Of a stretch of 64,000 nucleotides of DNA, positions 35,565 through 47,274 are shown piece after piece. This DNA is from VXOZ01 sp965220045 (lineage in GTDB: Bacteria; Chloroflexota; UBA11872; VXOZ01), in NCBI GenBank assembly GCA_965220045.1, contig OZ244803.1:2790001-2854000 (forward strand), read 5' to 3'. Both the position numbers and the translations under genes were made by a program. Under the pieces are notes generated by a model. It had not been told where the DNA came from and made no database searches. It worked only from the letters and a program-made list of their open reading frames with translations. The stretch's first letter is position 1; the number at the start of each line of letters is the position of its first letter.

Positions 35565-38003
35565 ATGATGTTTCAGCGGCTTCTTTCGTATCCCACGCAT
35601 GCGCTTCGGCTATGCGGTCGACAATTGACGGTAGGCAAGTGGGCGCTACTGCTCTGCCTGAGCGGTGTTTTCTTGTTTACCGCCGCAGACTATGAAACGT
35701 GCACCGACGCAATCGATACTGATGATTGCGCGACTCTGCAGACCGAAGGACTAGCGAACGCGCTGCGCGGCGAAGGCGGCGAGGGATTTAATTGGGGGCC
35801 GGAGACTCCCATGGCCGAATGGGTCGGGCTTACTATCGACCCTGAATCCAAGCGGGTGACCCGGTTGGACCTCAGGGATCTCGATTTGCAGGGAACCATC
35901 CCGGCGGCGCTGGCCAATCTTACCGGCCTGGAGCGGCTGTGGCTTTCCGGCAACAGCCTCACCGGTGAGATTCCCCTGGAACTGGGCGAGCTCAGCAATC
36001 TGGATTGGGTCACCTTGCGCGGCAACCAATTTACAGGCTGCCTACCGGACGAATTTCGCAACCTCTCCTATGGCGATGTCGAGCAGCTTGGCTTGCCGTA
36101 CTGCGCGGAAAATGAGTACGCCACGCTGCTGGCAATTCGCGACTCGTTAGTCGGTGACGGTACCGCGCTGAACTGGGCCGACGACCTCGACGTGAGCGAG
36201 TGGGACGGTGTCCGCCTCAACTCAATCATGCGGGTAACTTCCCTTAGTCTGTCCGAACACGGACTGCGCGGCACGCTGCCCGCGGAGCTCGGCGACCTTC
36301 CGCATCTGCAATCAATCAACTTCTCGCGCAACTCGCTGAGCGGCGCGATCCCCGCAGAGTTGGGTACCCTATCCAGCTTGCGGTCGTTGAACCTCTCACG
36401 GAACGGTTTGTCCGGGGAATTGCCCGTGGAGTTGGGAAATCTTGCTGACTTGCGTTCGCTTTCGCTCCACTACAACCGGCTATCCGGCGCGATTCCGGCG
36501 GAGTTCGGCAATCTTACTAGCCTGACATCGATGGTGCTCTCCTTCAACCAACTGTCCGGAGAGCTTCCGATCGAACTGACCACGCTCCCCGAGCTGCAGA
36601 CCATTCACATCTCTTTCAATCGACTGACGGGCGAAATTCCCGCGGAGATTGGCAACCTCTCCAACCTGAGCACCCTGGTGCTCTGGAACAACCAGCTCAC
36701 CGGCTCCATTCCGCCGGAGTTGGGCAATCTCACTGAGTTGAGTGACGTAGACCTCGACAATAACTTCCTGACCGGTGAGATTCCGGTTGAGTTGGGCAAC
36801 CTCACCAACCTGGAAGCCTTGTGGTTGGACAATAACTTCCTGACCGGCGAGATACCGGTGGAACTGGGCAACCTGAAGAATCTCTGGGCGCTGGGCCTGG
36901 GCGGCAACCAACTGACCGGTCCCATCCCACCGGAGCTGGGCGGCATCCCTTTCATTGCTTACCTGGTTCTCAGCGGCAACCAACTCACCGGCAGCATTCC
37001 GGCTGAGTTGGGCCAACTCGTCCACCTGCGCGACTTCAATCTCTCCGACAATCAACTGACCGGCGAGATACCGGTGGAATTGGCAAATCTCGCCTTTGTC
37101 CGGACCTTCAGGCTTGCCAACAACAAACTTACCGGCGAAATCCCCGTGGAGTTGGGTAACCTGCTCCACCTGGAAACGTTGTCGTTGGCATCCAACCAAC
37201 TGAAGGGCAGCATTCCCGCTTCCCTCAGCAACCCCGGCAAGCTGGAAGTCCTGAACTTGAGCGATAACCAGTTGAGCGGGGAGATACCTGCCGCGCTGGG
37301 TAGTCTCTCGAGTCTGGGCAAACTCGATCTCTCCCACAACCACCTGGCCGGCGGCATCCCGGCGGCGTTGGGCGACCTCGGCAACCTGACGGTATTGGAC
37401 CTGGGCCACAACCGGCTGACAGGCAGCATTCCGGTCGAGCTGAGCAAGCTCCGCAACCTGCAGGAACTCGGCCTCTGGAACAATCAGCTTACCGGCAGCA
37501 TTCCGGCTGAACTCGGCAATCTGGCGAACCTGCGGTCCTTGGATATGCGCCATAACCAGCTTTCGGGCGAGTTGCCGGCGACGCTTGGCAATCTCTCCAA
37601 TCTGCGTGAACTGGACATCGACGAAAACCAGTTCACCGGCAGCATACCGCCGGAATTGGGCAATCTGATCAGCCTGCGCGAGTTAGACCTGAACGAGAAC
37701 CGGCTGACGGGCAGCATCCCCGCCACCCTGGGCAATCTGACAAACCTGGAGTGGCTGGACCTGGACGAGAACCAGCTTTCCGGCAGCATTCCGGCTGAGC
37801 TTGGCAATCTCGTCAATCTGCAGGCGCTGGACTTGGGCGAAAACCAACTGAGCGGTTCGATACCCGCCTGGCTGGGCAACCTCAGCTCGCTCAAGAAGCT
37901 CGATCTCAGTGGGAATCTATTGACCGGGTGCATACCGGCTGCGCTGCGCAACGTGGAATACAGCGACCTCGATCAACTTGGTCTGCCGTTCTGCGACAAC
38001 TAA
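35565..38003 (+). CDS. Secreted plant-type leucine-rich repeat protein
   Basis: 812 residues. A hydrophobic signal or anchor segment (about 24-41) precedes the mature part. Residues about 45-180 form a short LRR module with an N-cap (CATLQTEGLANALRGEGGEG, then MAEWVGLTID), two to three repeats and the C-cap GCLPDEFRNLSYGDVEQLGL. Residues about 181-812 form a second, long module with the same kind of N-cap (EYATLLAIRDSLVGDGTALN, then SEWDGVRLN), about 24 repeats of LxxLxLxxNxLTGxIPxELGNL and the matching C-cap GCIPAALRNVEYSDLDQLGL. This 24-residue plant-type repeat builds an extracellular solenoid for protein or glycan binding. No kinase or membrane tail follows. AAGGAG precedes a double ATG (35565/35568). 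The strongly repeated DNA makes length change by recombination likely. Confidence 0.9.
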   Translation: MMFQRLLSYPTHALRLCGRQLTVGKWALLLCLSGVFLFTAADYETCTDAIDTDDCATLQTEGLANALRGEGGEGFNWGPETPMAEWVGLTIDPESKRVTRLDLRDLDLQGTIPAALANLTGLERLWLSGNSLTGEIPLELGELSNLDWVTLRGNQFTGCLPDEFRNLSYGDVEQLGLPYCAENEYATLLAIRDSLVGDGTALNWADDLDVSEWDGVRLNSIMRVTSLSLSEHGLRGTLPAELGDLPHLQSINFSRNSLSGAIPAELGTLSSLRSLNLSRNGLSGELPVELGNLADLRSLSLHYNRLSGAIPAEFGNLTSLTSMVLSFNQLSGELPIELTTLPELQTIHISFNRLTGEIPAEIGNLSNLSTLVLWNNQLTGSIPPELGNLTELSDVDLDNNFLTGEIPVELGNLTNLEALWLDNNFLTGEIPVELGNLKNLWALGLGGNQLTGPIPPELGGIPFIAYLVLSGNQLTGSIPAELGQLVHLRDFNLSDNQLTGEIPVELANLAFVRTFRLANNKLTGEIPVELGNLLHLETLSLASNQLKGSIPASLSNPGKLEVLNLSDNQLSGEIPAALGSLSSLGKLDLSHNHLAGGIPAALGDLGNLTVLDLGHNRLTGSIPVELSKLRNLQELGLWNNQLTGSIPAELGNLANLRSLDMRHNQLSGELPATLGNLSNLRELDIDENQFTGSIPPELGNLISLRELDLNENRLTGSIPATLGNLTNLEWLDLDENQLSGSIPAELGNLVNLQALDLGENQLSGSIPAWLGNLSSLKKLDLSGNLLTGCIPAALRNVEYSDLDQLGLPFCDN

Positions 38004-38062
38004 GGGACACCATCAGGGCTACCCGTCTCTCAAGTAGCGATGCTTGAAAGCAAATGCACAGA

Positions 38063-38095
38063 GTTCACGCCGGCGGCGCTGCCACCGGCGTGAAC
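38063..38095. terminator. Strong hairpin after the LRR gene
   Basis: GTTCACGCCGG pairs perfectly with CCGGCGTGAAC (11 bp) around an 11-base loop, 60 bases past the LRR stop and 40 before nadD. No T-run follows on either strand, so it may be a factor-dependent terminator or an mRNA-stabilising hairpin. Confidence 0.4.
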
Positions 38096-38134
38096 ATTGG
38101 CCTTGTAGACATCACGAGACCGGCACATCCATCG

Positions 38135-38752
38135 ATGCGCATCGGCATATTTGGCGGCACGTTCGATCCCATTCACTACGGGCACTTGATTGCTGCCAAG
38201 GAGGTGCGCCAAAGGCAGCGGCTAGACCGCGTGCTCTTCGTGCCGGCCAATCGTTCCCCGCTCAAACCTACCGCACGGGCATCCACCGGCCACCGGGTCG
38301 CGATGGTGCGCCTGGCAATTGCCGATAACCCCGCTTTCGCGCTCTCTACCATTGACGTTGAGCGTCCCGCGCCAAGCTTTGCGGTGGAAACCGTAGCGGT
38401 GCTCCGGCGCGGGTCGCCTGCTGACTGCTTTGTCTTTCTCATCGGCGCCGACCAACTTGCCGAACTGCCGCAGTGGCGGGCGCCGGAGCAGCTCCTGCAG
38501 GCGGTCCCGCTCGTCGCTTTCACCCGTCCTGGAGCGGGATGCGCGACGGAAGCCGCCTTGGCGCAACTCTCGCCGGCAGCACGCGAACGCATCACGCTCC
38601 AGGAAATGCCGGCTGTTGACGTTTCCGCGAGCGAAATCAGAGAGCGGGTGGCTCAGGGAACGGACATTCGCCACTTGACACCACCGCAAGTGGCCGAGTA
38701 CATAGAGACAAACAACCTCTACCGACCACACGGCGTAGACGAGGAAACATGA
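38135..38752 (+). CDS. nadD: Nicotinate-nucleotide adenylyltransferase NadD
   Basis: 205 residues from ATG 38135, chosen because the conserved MRIGIFGGTFDPIHYGHL begins there. That segment holds the nucleotidyltransferase T/HxGH-type motif; FVPANRSPLKP and the C-terminal DVSASEIRERVAQG (ISSTxxR-type) complete the family pattern. It adenylates nicotinate mononucleotide in NAD synthesis, the same pathway as nadA in this window. Upstream extension to 38054 would run through the hairpin and is unlikely. The chosen start has no clear ribosome-binding site. nadD followed by rsfS is a common bacterial order. Confidence 0.93.
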   Translation: MRIGIFGGTFDPIHYGHLIAAKEVRQRQRLDRVLFVPANRSPLKPTARASTGHRVAMVRLAIADNPAFALSTIDVERPAPSFAVETVAVLRRGSPADCFVFLIGADQLAELPQWRAPEQLLQAVPLVAFTRPGAGCATEAALAQLSPAARERITLQEMPAVDVSASEIRERVAQGTDIRHLTPPQVAEYIETNNLYRPHGVDEET

Positions 38753-38916
38753 CCGTGGCGAAAAGCGTGATTTCGCGGTTTTGCGCCTTCATATTGCGCC
38801 CGCACGCACTGTGACAATGGGCGCAAATTCCTGCCGTCGGCCGGCGGCCTCACGGTTTGCCGGGATTGGAAAAACCTAAGAAATGGGCAGCCGGTGGTTC
38901 CGGCGCTAGGGGGGTG

Positions 38917-38925
38917 TGCTATAAT
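38917..38925 (+). promoter_or_regulatory. Extended -10 promoter directly before rsfS
   Basis: TGCTATAAT (TG at 38917, TATAAT 38920-38925) is an extended -10 box. Transcription would begin at about 38932, on or next to the ATG at 38933, suggesting a leaderless message. Confidence 0.55.
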
Positions 38926-38932
38926 TATGCCG

Positions 38933-39277
38933 ATGGAAGGCTTAGAGAAGGCAAAGCTTGCAGTCGATATTATGGCCGAACACGGCGGCGCTGATATAGC
39001 GTTGCTCGACATTCGGCGTCAGACTGTTGTGGCCGACTTCTTTGTGCTGTGTTCGGCAGAATCGACACCGCAATTGCGCGCAATCGTGGAGCACATCGAA
39101 CGCGACCTGGACGCGCGCGGCGAGTCTCCGTTACGCAGCGAAGGCAAGGGTGAAGGTGGCTGGGTGGTGCTCGACTATGGCGACGTGATGGTTCACGTCT
39201 TTTCGAGCGACATGCGCGAGTACTACCATCTGGAACGCCTGTGGTCGCAAGCGACGACCATTCTCCGAGTGCAGTAG
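38933..39277 (+). CDS. rsfS: Ribosome silencing factor RsfS (Iojap family)
   Basis: 114 residues from ATG 38933 (ATG 38927 is two codons earlier). Family pattern: ADIALLDIRRQTVVADFFVL, a central helix with QLRAIVEHIERDL, and GGWVVLDYGDVMVHVFSSDM followed by REYYHLERLW. RsfS binds ribosomal protein uL14 and blocks subunit joining during starvation. It lies downstream of nadD, as in many bacteria, but has its own extended -10 promoter. The in-frame extension to 38894 would overlap that promoter. Confidence 0.93.
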   Translation: MEGLEKAKLAVDIMAEHGGADIALLDIRRQTVVADFFVLCSAESTPQLRAIVEHIERDLDARGESPLRSEGKGEGGWVVLDYGDVMVHVFSSDMREYYHLERLWSQATTILRVQ

Positions 39278-39368
39278 TTCCGCGTGCCGGTAAGCGGGCA
39301 CGACGAGGATCGAGAGATTACACGCGGCTGCCAGGCCTTTCCGCTCCGGCGTAAAGGGGGACGGTACG

Positions 39369-39560
39369 ATGATCAGAATGAAACTCGCAGAAGAAGGCCA
39401 GTTCGTTTGGGGTGTTGCTCTGGGAGCGTTGTGCGGCTTGCTCCTGGGGTCGGTCATTGGGACGCTGCTCGGGCATGAGAGCGTGACCTATCTGCGGCGC
39501 ACTGCGCAACGTCTGCTCGGCCGTGATGAAGACGTAAATTTCGAAATTTTCGTGCAGTAG
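39369..39560 (+). CDS. Small single-helix membrane protein
   Basis: 63 residues with one Gly-rich membrane helix (about 12-35, FVWGVALGALCGLLLGSVIG) and a charged tail. It resembles YtxH-type small proteins in style only. A GGGGGAC stretch lies about 8 bases before the ATG. It follows rsfS on the same strand. Confidence 0.55.
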   Translation: MIRMKLAEEGQFVWGVALGALCGLLLGSVIGTLLGHESVTYLRRTAQRLLGRDEDVNFEIFVQ

Positions 39561-40338
39561 CCGTCCATCGGATTCCCTCCTCCACTCATAGAACCGCCGC
39601 CTGCCCATTAACGGTATGTTGCGGCGGCATCTCTACAGCACGTTTTAGTTATTCGCGTCTCTGGGACCGTGCCTGCGCCATGGTAATTTCACCGCGCATG
39701 GGGTCGGTGCATCGATGTGAATTCGCGTGCCACCGCCAGGCCCAGTAATTGGACTTTACTGAAGGTACGACTCGCGCGTAACAGTTAGAAAAAACGACTG
39801 ACCGCCTACACGCCGGCATCCGTTCATCCTTCGACGGGCTCAGGACGAACGGATGCTGTATTTAAGTGCCTAGATTCTGTTGGCATGCGTTTGCAGCGCA
39901 AGTTTTGGTTGTTTGCACAGCGCACTGTTGCGCTATGCGTGCAATGCACGGTTGCGCTTCGTCTTCTCCACGTAGCGCGGGGGCTTGTCCCTCGCCTCCG
40001 GCGCCGGGGGCACATTCTTCCTTGGACTAGGTGTTCGGCGCACCATTGAACTGCGCGTGCACCGCACGGTTGCGCTTCGTTTTCTCCACGTAGCGCGGGG
40101 GCTTGTCCCCCGCCTCTGGCGCCGAAGGCACATTCTTGCTTCGACTAGGTGTTCAGCACACCATTGAATTGCGCGTGCACCGCACGGTCGCGCTTGGTCA
40201 TCTCCCCGTAGCGCGGGGGCTTGTCCCCCGCCTCTGGGGCCCGAGGGTACATTCTTGCCTGGAAAAGGTGTTCAGCGCCTGGGCACGAACCTTGCAGTCA
40301 GCGGCAACACCAGATAGGCGTTGCCTGTCGGACAGCCC
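39561..40338. repeat. Intergenic region with 118-bp tandem repeats
   Basis: No gene is supported. The conserved CGTAGCGCGGGGGCTTGTCC starts at 39971, 40089 and 40207, a period of exactly 118 bases, within an array of about 39930-40280. Each unit also carries a TTGCGCTTCGT segment and an ACCATTGAA(C/T)TGCGCGTGCA segment. A TTCGACGGGCTCAGGACGAA element (39834-39853) belongs to the CTGAGCCTGTCGAAGG family. Confidence 0.85.
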
Positions 40339-42714
<2,376 letters not shown>

Positions 42715-43601
42715 GAGATTCGTCAGTGGTGCAAGTCCTATTGATCGGGTCGTTACAGTGGAATTGCTATTCCAGATTGGTGAGCCTCTAGATCCGTCAT
42801 TCCCGCGAAAGCGGGAATCCATCTGCCTCTTCAACAGTGGAATCTACCTATCCTACAACTCCGACACACTCCACCCACGCAAGCTCTGGACTCCGGCTTT
42901 CGCCGGAGTGACGGTCATTGAGCCGGTTAGATTGCCCAGTCTCTATTTCACTTCCGTACAACTCGGCTCGTCATTCCCGCGCAAGCGGGAATCCATCTTC
43001 AGATGAAATGTTGCCGCTCAATATCCGACCCTAGGTCGATTCATCGTGGCAATCTATCTTATCCGTCATTCCCGCGAAAGCGGGAATCCATCTGCCTCTT
43101 CAACAGTGGAAACTACTTGCCCTACATCTCCGATACACTCCACCCACGCAAAAACCCTGGACCCCGGCTTTCGCCGGAGTGACGGTCATTGAGCCGGTTA
43201 GATTGCCCAGTCTCTATTCCCTTACCGTACAACTCGGCTCGTCATTCCCGCGAAAGCAGGAATCCATCTTCCGTGGTGCCACAGTACAGTATCAGCCGCA
43301 AGGCCACCTTTCTAGTGTAGCCTGCGTGGCCAATGGAGGGTAGAGGGTGACAACTCCCGCCTTGGCATCAAGCCTGTAAAGAAATGAGCGGGGGACAAGC
43401 CCCCGCGCTACGGCTATCTATTGTCACTTGGTATTTCAATCCGTCATTCCCGCGAAAGCGGGAATCCATCGTCTCCGTGCAAGGAGTACAAACACCAGAG
43501 GTGAGACGAGTTTTGGGCTACACACTCTCCATTTGACGGAGCGGGGGACAAGCCCCCGCGCTACGTTGATGCCTGCTCACTCCGTCATTCAGGACCTGCA
43601 G
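42715..43601. repeat. Intergenic repeat cluster with 270-bp direct duplication
   Basis: TCATTCCCGCGAAAGCGGGA-type elements start at 42798, 42972, 43067, 43243 and about 43444. The segment 42797-42990 is repeated at 43066-43262 (offsets 269-271 bases), including CTTTCGCCGGAGTGACGGTC and the following link. Two GCGGGGGACAAGCCCCCGC hairpins lie at about 43389-43410 and 43542-43563. No gene. Confidence 0.85.
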
Positions 43602-45122
43602 TCAACCCTTGCCACCGGCATCCGCCAGCAGGCCGTCCTTAAGCTCGCGTTTCAGCACCTTGCCCATAGTATTGCGGGGAAGTTCGTCGACGAAGTGAAC
43701 GTCGCTCGGCACCTGGTAGTCCACGGCGCGCTCGCGGCAGAAGTCGCGAATATTGCGGGGCGTGGCCTCGGTGTCCGCAGCGGGATCTTTCACCACTACG
43801 GCCACCACCTTCTCGCCGCGCAGGTCGTCGGGCAGGCCGAACACGGCGGATTCCTTCACGCCGGGGCAATCGTTGAGGACGCGCTCGACCATGGGCGGGT
43901 AGACGTTGAAGCCCTTGGTGATGATGAGGTCGACTTTTCTCCCGATGAGGGTCAGGTAGCCCTGCGGGTCCACAAAACCAAGATCGCCGGTGGCGAAAAA
44001 GCCCTCATGGGCGAACGCCTCGGCGGTGGCTTCCGGCCGGTTGAGGTAGTGGTCGAAGATCACCGGGCCTTTCACGTGCACCTCGCCCACGGCATGGCCG
44101 TCCTTGGTGGTGGAGCCGTCCTCGACCATGGTCATCTCGATGCCGTCCAGCGGCAGCCCCACCGAGCCCTGCACACTGGGCGTATTGATGGGCAGGCTGG
44201 CAATGACGTGGCTCTCGGTCATGCCGTACCGGTTTATGAGCGGACTCTTCAAAATACCTTCCAACTCCGGCAGCACTTCAGGACGAATCGGCGCGGAACC
44301 GCACGTGAAGAGCCGCACGTACGACCACTTCTCCGCATGTGCGCGAAACTCCGGCCGCCCCAGGAACTGGTAATACATAGGCGGAATGGCCATGAAGACG
44401 GTGGCGCGGTCGATGAGGTCCAGCGTGCGGATGGGGTGGAACTGGTCGGCCATCAGCATGTGGGCGCCGGTAAGGAAATTCACGTGGCTGGCAAACGAAA
44501 GCCCGTGAATGTGGAAGAACGGCAGCACGTTCACGAGCACATCGTCCGGCGCGAATGCCCAGCATTCGGCGAGCGACCGCACCGCCGCGCCAAGATTGGC
44601 ATGGGTGTGCACCACGCCTTTCGGCTGGCCGGTGGTGCCGGACGAGTAGAGCAGCAGCGCCCAATCGTCTTTCGTCGAGTCCGGTAGCGAGGCCGTGGGC
44701 TGCGGCTCCAGGTTCAGAAACTCATCGGCGTGCAGCACGCCTCTGAGCGGCGTCTCTTCATCGTCCATCAGCGCCTGCAACACCGGCAATTCGCCGTCAC
44801 TGCCCACCGCCAGCGCCGCGCCGCTATCCCGAGCGTAGTACTCCATCTCACGCGGCGTAAACTTCGAGTTCAGCGGCAGCGAGACACCGCCGGCCCGGAT
44901 CGCGCCCAAATGCGCCAGCAGCAGCGCGCGCTTGTCCGCCGTATAGAGAATTACCCGCTCGCCGGCCCGCAAGCCCTTCTCCCGCAAATGCGCCGCCGCC
45001 GCCCGCGTGCGCGCGTCCAACTCGGCATACGTCCAGGTCGCGTCCTGATACGTCAACGCCGGCCGCTGCGCAAACTGGTCGAACGCCGCTTCAAGCTGGT
45101 CGCGAAACGATTCGAACCTCAT
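43602..45122 (-). CDS. Acyl-CoA synthetase (class I adenylate-forming enzyme)
   Basis: 506 residues. Core motifs: P-loop-like LLYSSGTTGQPKGVVHTHAN, INRYGMTESH, TGDLGFVDPQGYLTLIGRKV, and the C-terminal catalytic Lys in LPRNTMGKVLKREL. The compact size and RYGMTES resemble malonyl-CoA synthetase (MatB) and short/medium acyl-CoA ligases; substrate unproven. It activates a carboxylate to an acyl-AMP and then an acyl-CoA. No fatty acid oxidation genes are adjacent. Confidence 0.9.
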   Translation of the reverse strand: MRFESFRDQLEAAFDQFAQRPALTYQDATWTYAELDARTRAAAAHLREKGLRAGERVILYTADKRALLLAHLGAIRAGGVSLPLNSKFTPREMEYYARDSGAALAVGSDGELPVLQALMDDEETPLRGVLHADEFLNLEPQPTASLPDSTKDDWALLLYSSGTTGQPKGVVHTHANLGAAVRSLAECWAFAPDDVLVNVLPFFHIHGLSFASHVNFLTGAHMLMADQFHPIRTLDLIDRATVFMAIPPMYYQFLGRPEFRAHAEKWSYVRLFTCGSAPIRPEVLPELEGILKSPLINRYGMTESHVIASLPINTPSVQGSVGLPLDGIEMTMVEDGSTTKDGHAVGEVHVKGPVIFDHYLNRPEATAEAFAHEGFFATGDLGFVDPQGYLTLIGRKVDLIITKGFNVYPPMVERVLNDCPGVKESAVFGLPDDLRGEKVVAVVVKDPAADTEATPRNIRDFCRERAVDYQVPSDVHFVDELPRNTMGKVLKRELKDGLLADAGGKG

Positions 45123-45217
45123 CTCTAGCGCGAATCCCTCAGGGAATCAAAGCCGCTTCCCACTATTCGCTTAAGGGTTTAGCGCCATTGACCAAATCTT
45201 GGTCAACGGGCATAGCA

Positions 45218-47014
45218 CTATAGTGCCCTATAGTAGTCCCGCATCTTAGCAGCCATGAGTGCCCTTCGCTGTTGCAAGAATCCTTCGTAGTCCCCCACGT
45301 TAAAGTTTTCCATTCCATCCGGTATGCAGTGGGATGTTAGATTCTCTTCCAATTGGCCAGTATCATCAATCCCACCAAACTGGGTTTCGCCGTTCTCACA
45401 TTGTTCCCGGAGGGCTGAAAAGTAGACGGCGGGCGGCTGGGCGCCGACAGCGATATTAATCTCGCTCTGCATTATCACGTAATTGGCAATCTGATTGTAA
45501 CTTCCTTGACGGATGCCATGGCTCTTCAAGTAGGCCCGTGGGAAAACGTGATGAACATGCCACTGACCTTGGAGCAGGTTTTGAACGGTTATGTCCCGCG
45601 ATAAGAAACCCTTGTCGTTTCCCTTTACCTGACTTGCAAGAAACACATTGAAGTATGGGCTACTTGCCACTGAAGTATTCATCTGCTGCGGCAAACCCAC
45701 ATCCCAGAAAGCGTCCGATAGCTCCCCTTGCTCAATCGTCTCAAGGTAGCGTCTCGCTCCCTGCGCATTTATGATTCGAATGTCGACTCCGAATGCGGTT
45801 TCTGGGGATCCCGTATATCTTCCCGTCAATATTGACATGACAAACCATCGACGTACCAGCTTTTCAATTTGCTCGGGGGCCTCTTCCATCGATCGAAGTG
45901 TTAAGTAGAGAATGTAAGCAAAATTGAGGGTGTTTTGGGATCTAACAAGAGAAGCATCCACAAAGCCCGCAGACTGAATAATCATTACAAGCTTCTTGAA
46001 GTTTGTTTCGTTCATGAAGCGGCGGACTCCTCTTCCGAGCCTCAAAAACGAATCCTCCGCTATAGCTTCTTCGAATGTTCGGGTCTCAAAGTTTCGCCCT
46101 GAAAGCAGTGCTACCAAGTCTTCCAGTCGTCCTCGTTTGAATTCCGATGTAAAAGCTACACGCAGCATGTCGGTGTATGTGGGGTCGTAAAGATCCTCTT
46201 TCTCATTCTTCAGCCACTTCATAGCTTGAAAATACTCCGTGTCGGCAAAGCCATCGTCATTTTCAAGATTACTAAATGCCTCCGGCGCAACTGCCAGGTG
46301 ACAAAAATAGTCTATGCACTTGCGTAGCTGGTGACCTCCATACTGCTCGGTAGCACCCATTTTGGACATTGCAAAGTCCGCTGCGTTCAGAGGTACACCT
46401 TGAGAGTTGATGCGCTGAAAGATCTCCGCAACAGTCTCTAACTCCAGATCAGCATTTAACTCAATAATACCGAGGGTGTTGTGCTTGATTCCTCGAAGGT
46501 GTTCTATGCGATTATCGATTACATCATCATCGAGACTCGGATTCCCCTTGCAGTATTCGTTTACCAATTTCCGAATGCTCGTATCAGGAGCAAAGACGGC
46601 AGCAATGTCCGATATCCATTCCGGGTCGCGGCGATTGGCGGCGTTTGTTACTTCGAATTGCTCTTTGACAGGGTGAAAGGCAATGGAAATACGCGTTCGC
46701 TGGTAGGACTTGTCGATAACTTCCTCACCGAGCAATGCTGCCAAAAGAGCCATAACACGCTGCTGTCCGTCTATCAGGATCTGCTTGCCGGGAGTGGACC
46801 GAGTGCCATCCTTTAGGCGTACATCTGGGCTCAGCCAGACTATTAAGTATCCAACGGGATAGCCGTTGTAGAGCGAATCGATGAAGTCTCGCACCTTTGC
46901 CGCATTCCATACAAAGGGGCGTTGGATTTCAGGAATTGCTATAGTGCTAGCTTTGATCCAGGCAAGCAGTAATTCAATTGGGTGGTTGCTTACTGAGTAA
47001 CGTTGTAGGGGCAT
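45218..47014 (-). CDS. DUF262/HNH protein (GmrSD-like, type IV restriction-like)
   Basis: 598 residues. The DUF262 domain has IPEIQRPFVWN (27-37), DFIDSLYNGYPVGYLI and ILIDGQQRVMALL (79-91), the ParB/Srx-like NTP-binding signature. FQRINSQGVPLNAADF (199-214) follows. The C-terminus has an HNH-type nuclease with HHVFPRAYL (488-496) and Asn507/Asn511, as in DUF1524. Related GmrS-GmrD proteins cut glucosylated hydroxymethylcytosine DNA, so this is probably an antiphage enzyme. Base composition is more AT-rich than its neighbours, suggesting recent transfer. It is a single gene, which fits fused GmrSD-like enzymes. Confidence 0.88.
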   Translation of the reverse strand: MPLQRYSVSNHPIELLLAWIKASTIAIPEIQRPFVWNAAKVRDFIDSLYNGYPVGYLIVWLSPDVRLKDGTRSTPGKQILIDGQQRVMALLAALLGEEVIDKSYQRTRISIAFHPVKEQFEVTNAANRRDPEWISDIAAVFAPDTSIRKLVNEYCKGNPSLDDDVIDNRIEHLRGIKHNTLGIIELNADLELETVAEIFQRINSQGVPLNAADFAMSKMGATEQYGGHQLRKCIDYFCHLAVAPEAFSNLENDDGFADTEYFQAMKWLKNEKEDLYDPTYTDMLRVAFTSEFKRGRLEDLVALLSGRNFETRTFEEAIAEDSFLRLGRGVRRFMNETNFKKLVMIIQSAGFVDASLVRSQNTLNFAYILYLTLRSMEEAPEQIEKLVRRWFVMSILTGRYTGSPETAFGVDIRIINAQGARRYLETIEQGELSDAFWDVGLPQQMNTSVASSPYFNVFLASQVKGNDKGFLSRDITVQNLLQGQWHVHHVFPRAYLKSHGIRQGSYNQIANYVIMQSEINIAVGAQPPAVYFSALREQCENGETQFGGIDDTGQLEENLTSHCIPDGMENFNVGDYEGFLQQRRALMAAKMRDYYRAL

Positions 47015-47274
47015 TCAAAGCCTCTTGAAACTTGCCAATGAAAAAACGGTTCAATTGCTGAAGAGATAGTGTACGGCATAATGAAACAGATGCCGTGTAT
47101 TTTCAAGTCAGTCGAGGGCTGGATACTCTTATTTCGGCGGGACTCTCTTTGCAGCACCATTTATGCAGGCTTTAGCTCTGAAGCACCGTTGTCGGAGCTA
47201 CCATCTACCGATGGATTCATTGCCTTAGCAGGCGGATCCTATACGGTCGGCTATCCGGAAAAATCCGTCACGAA

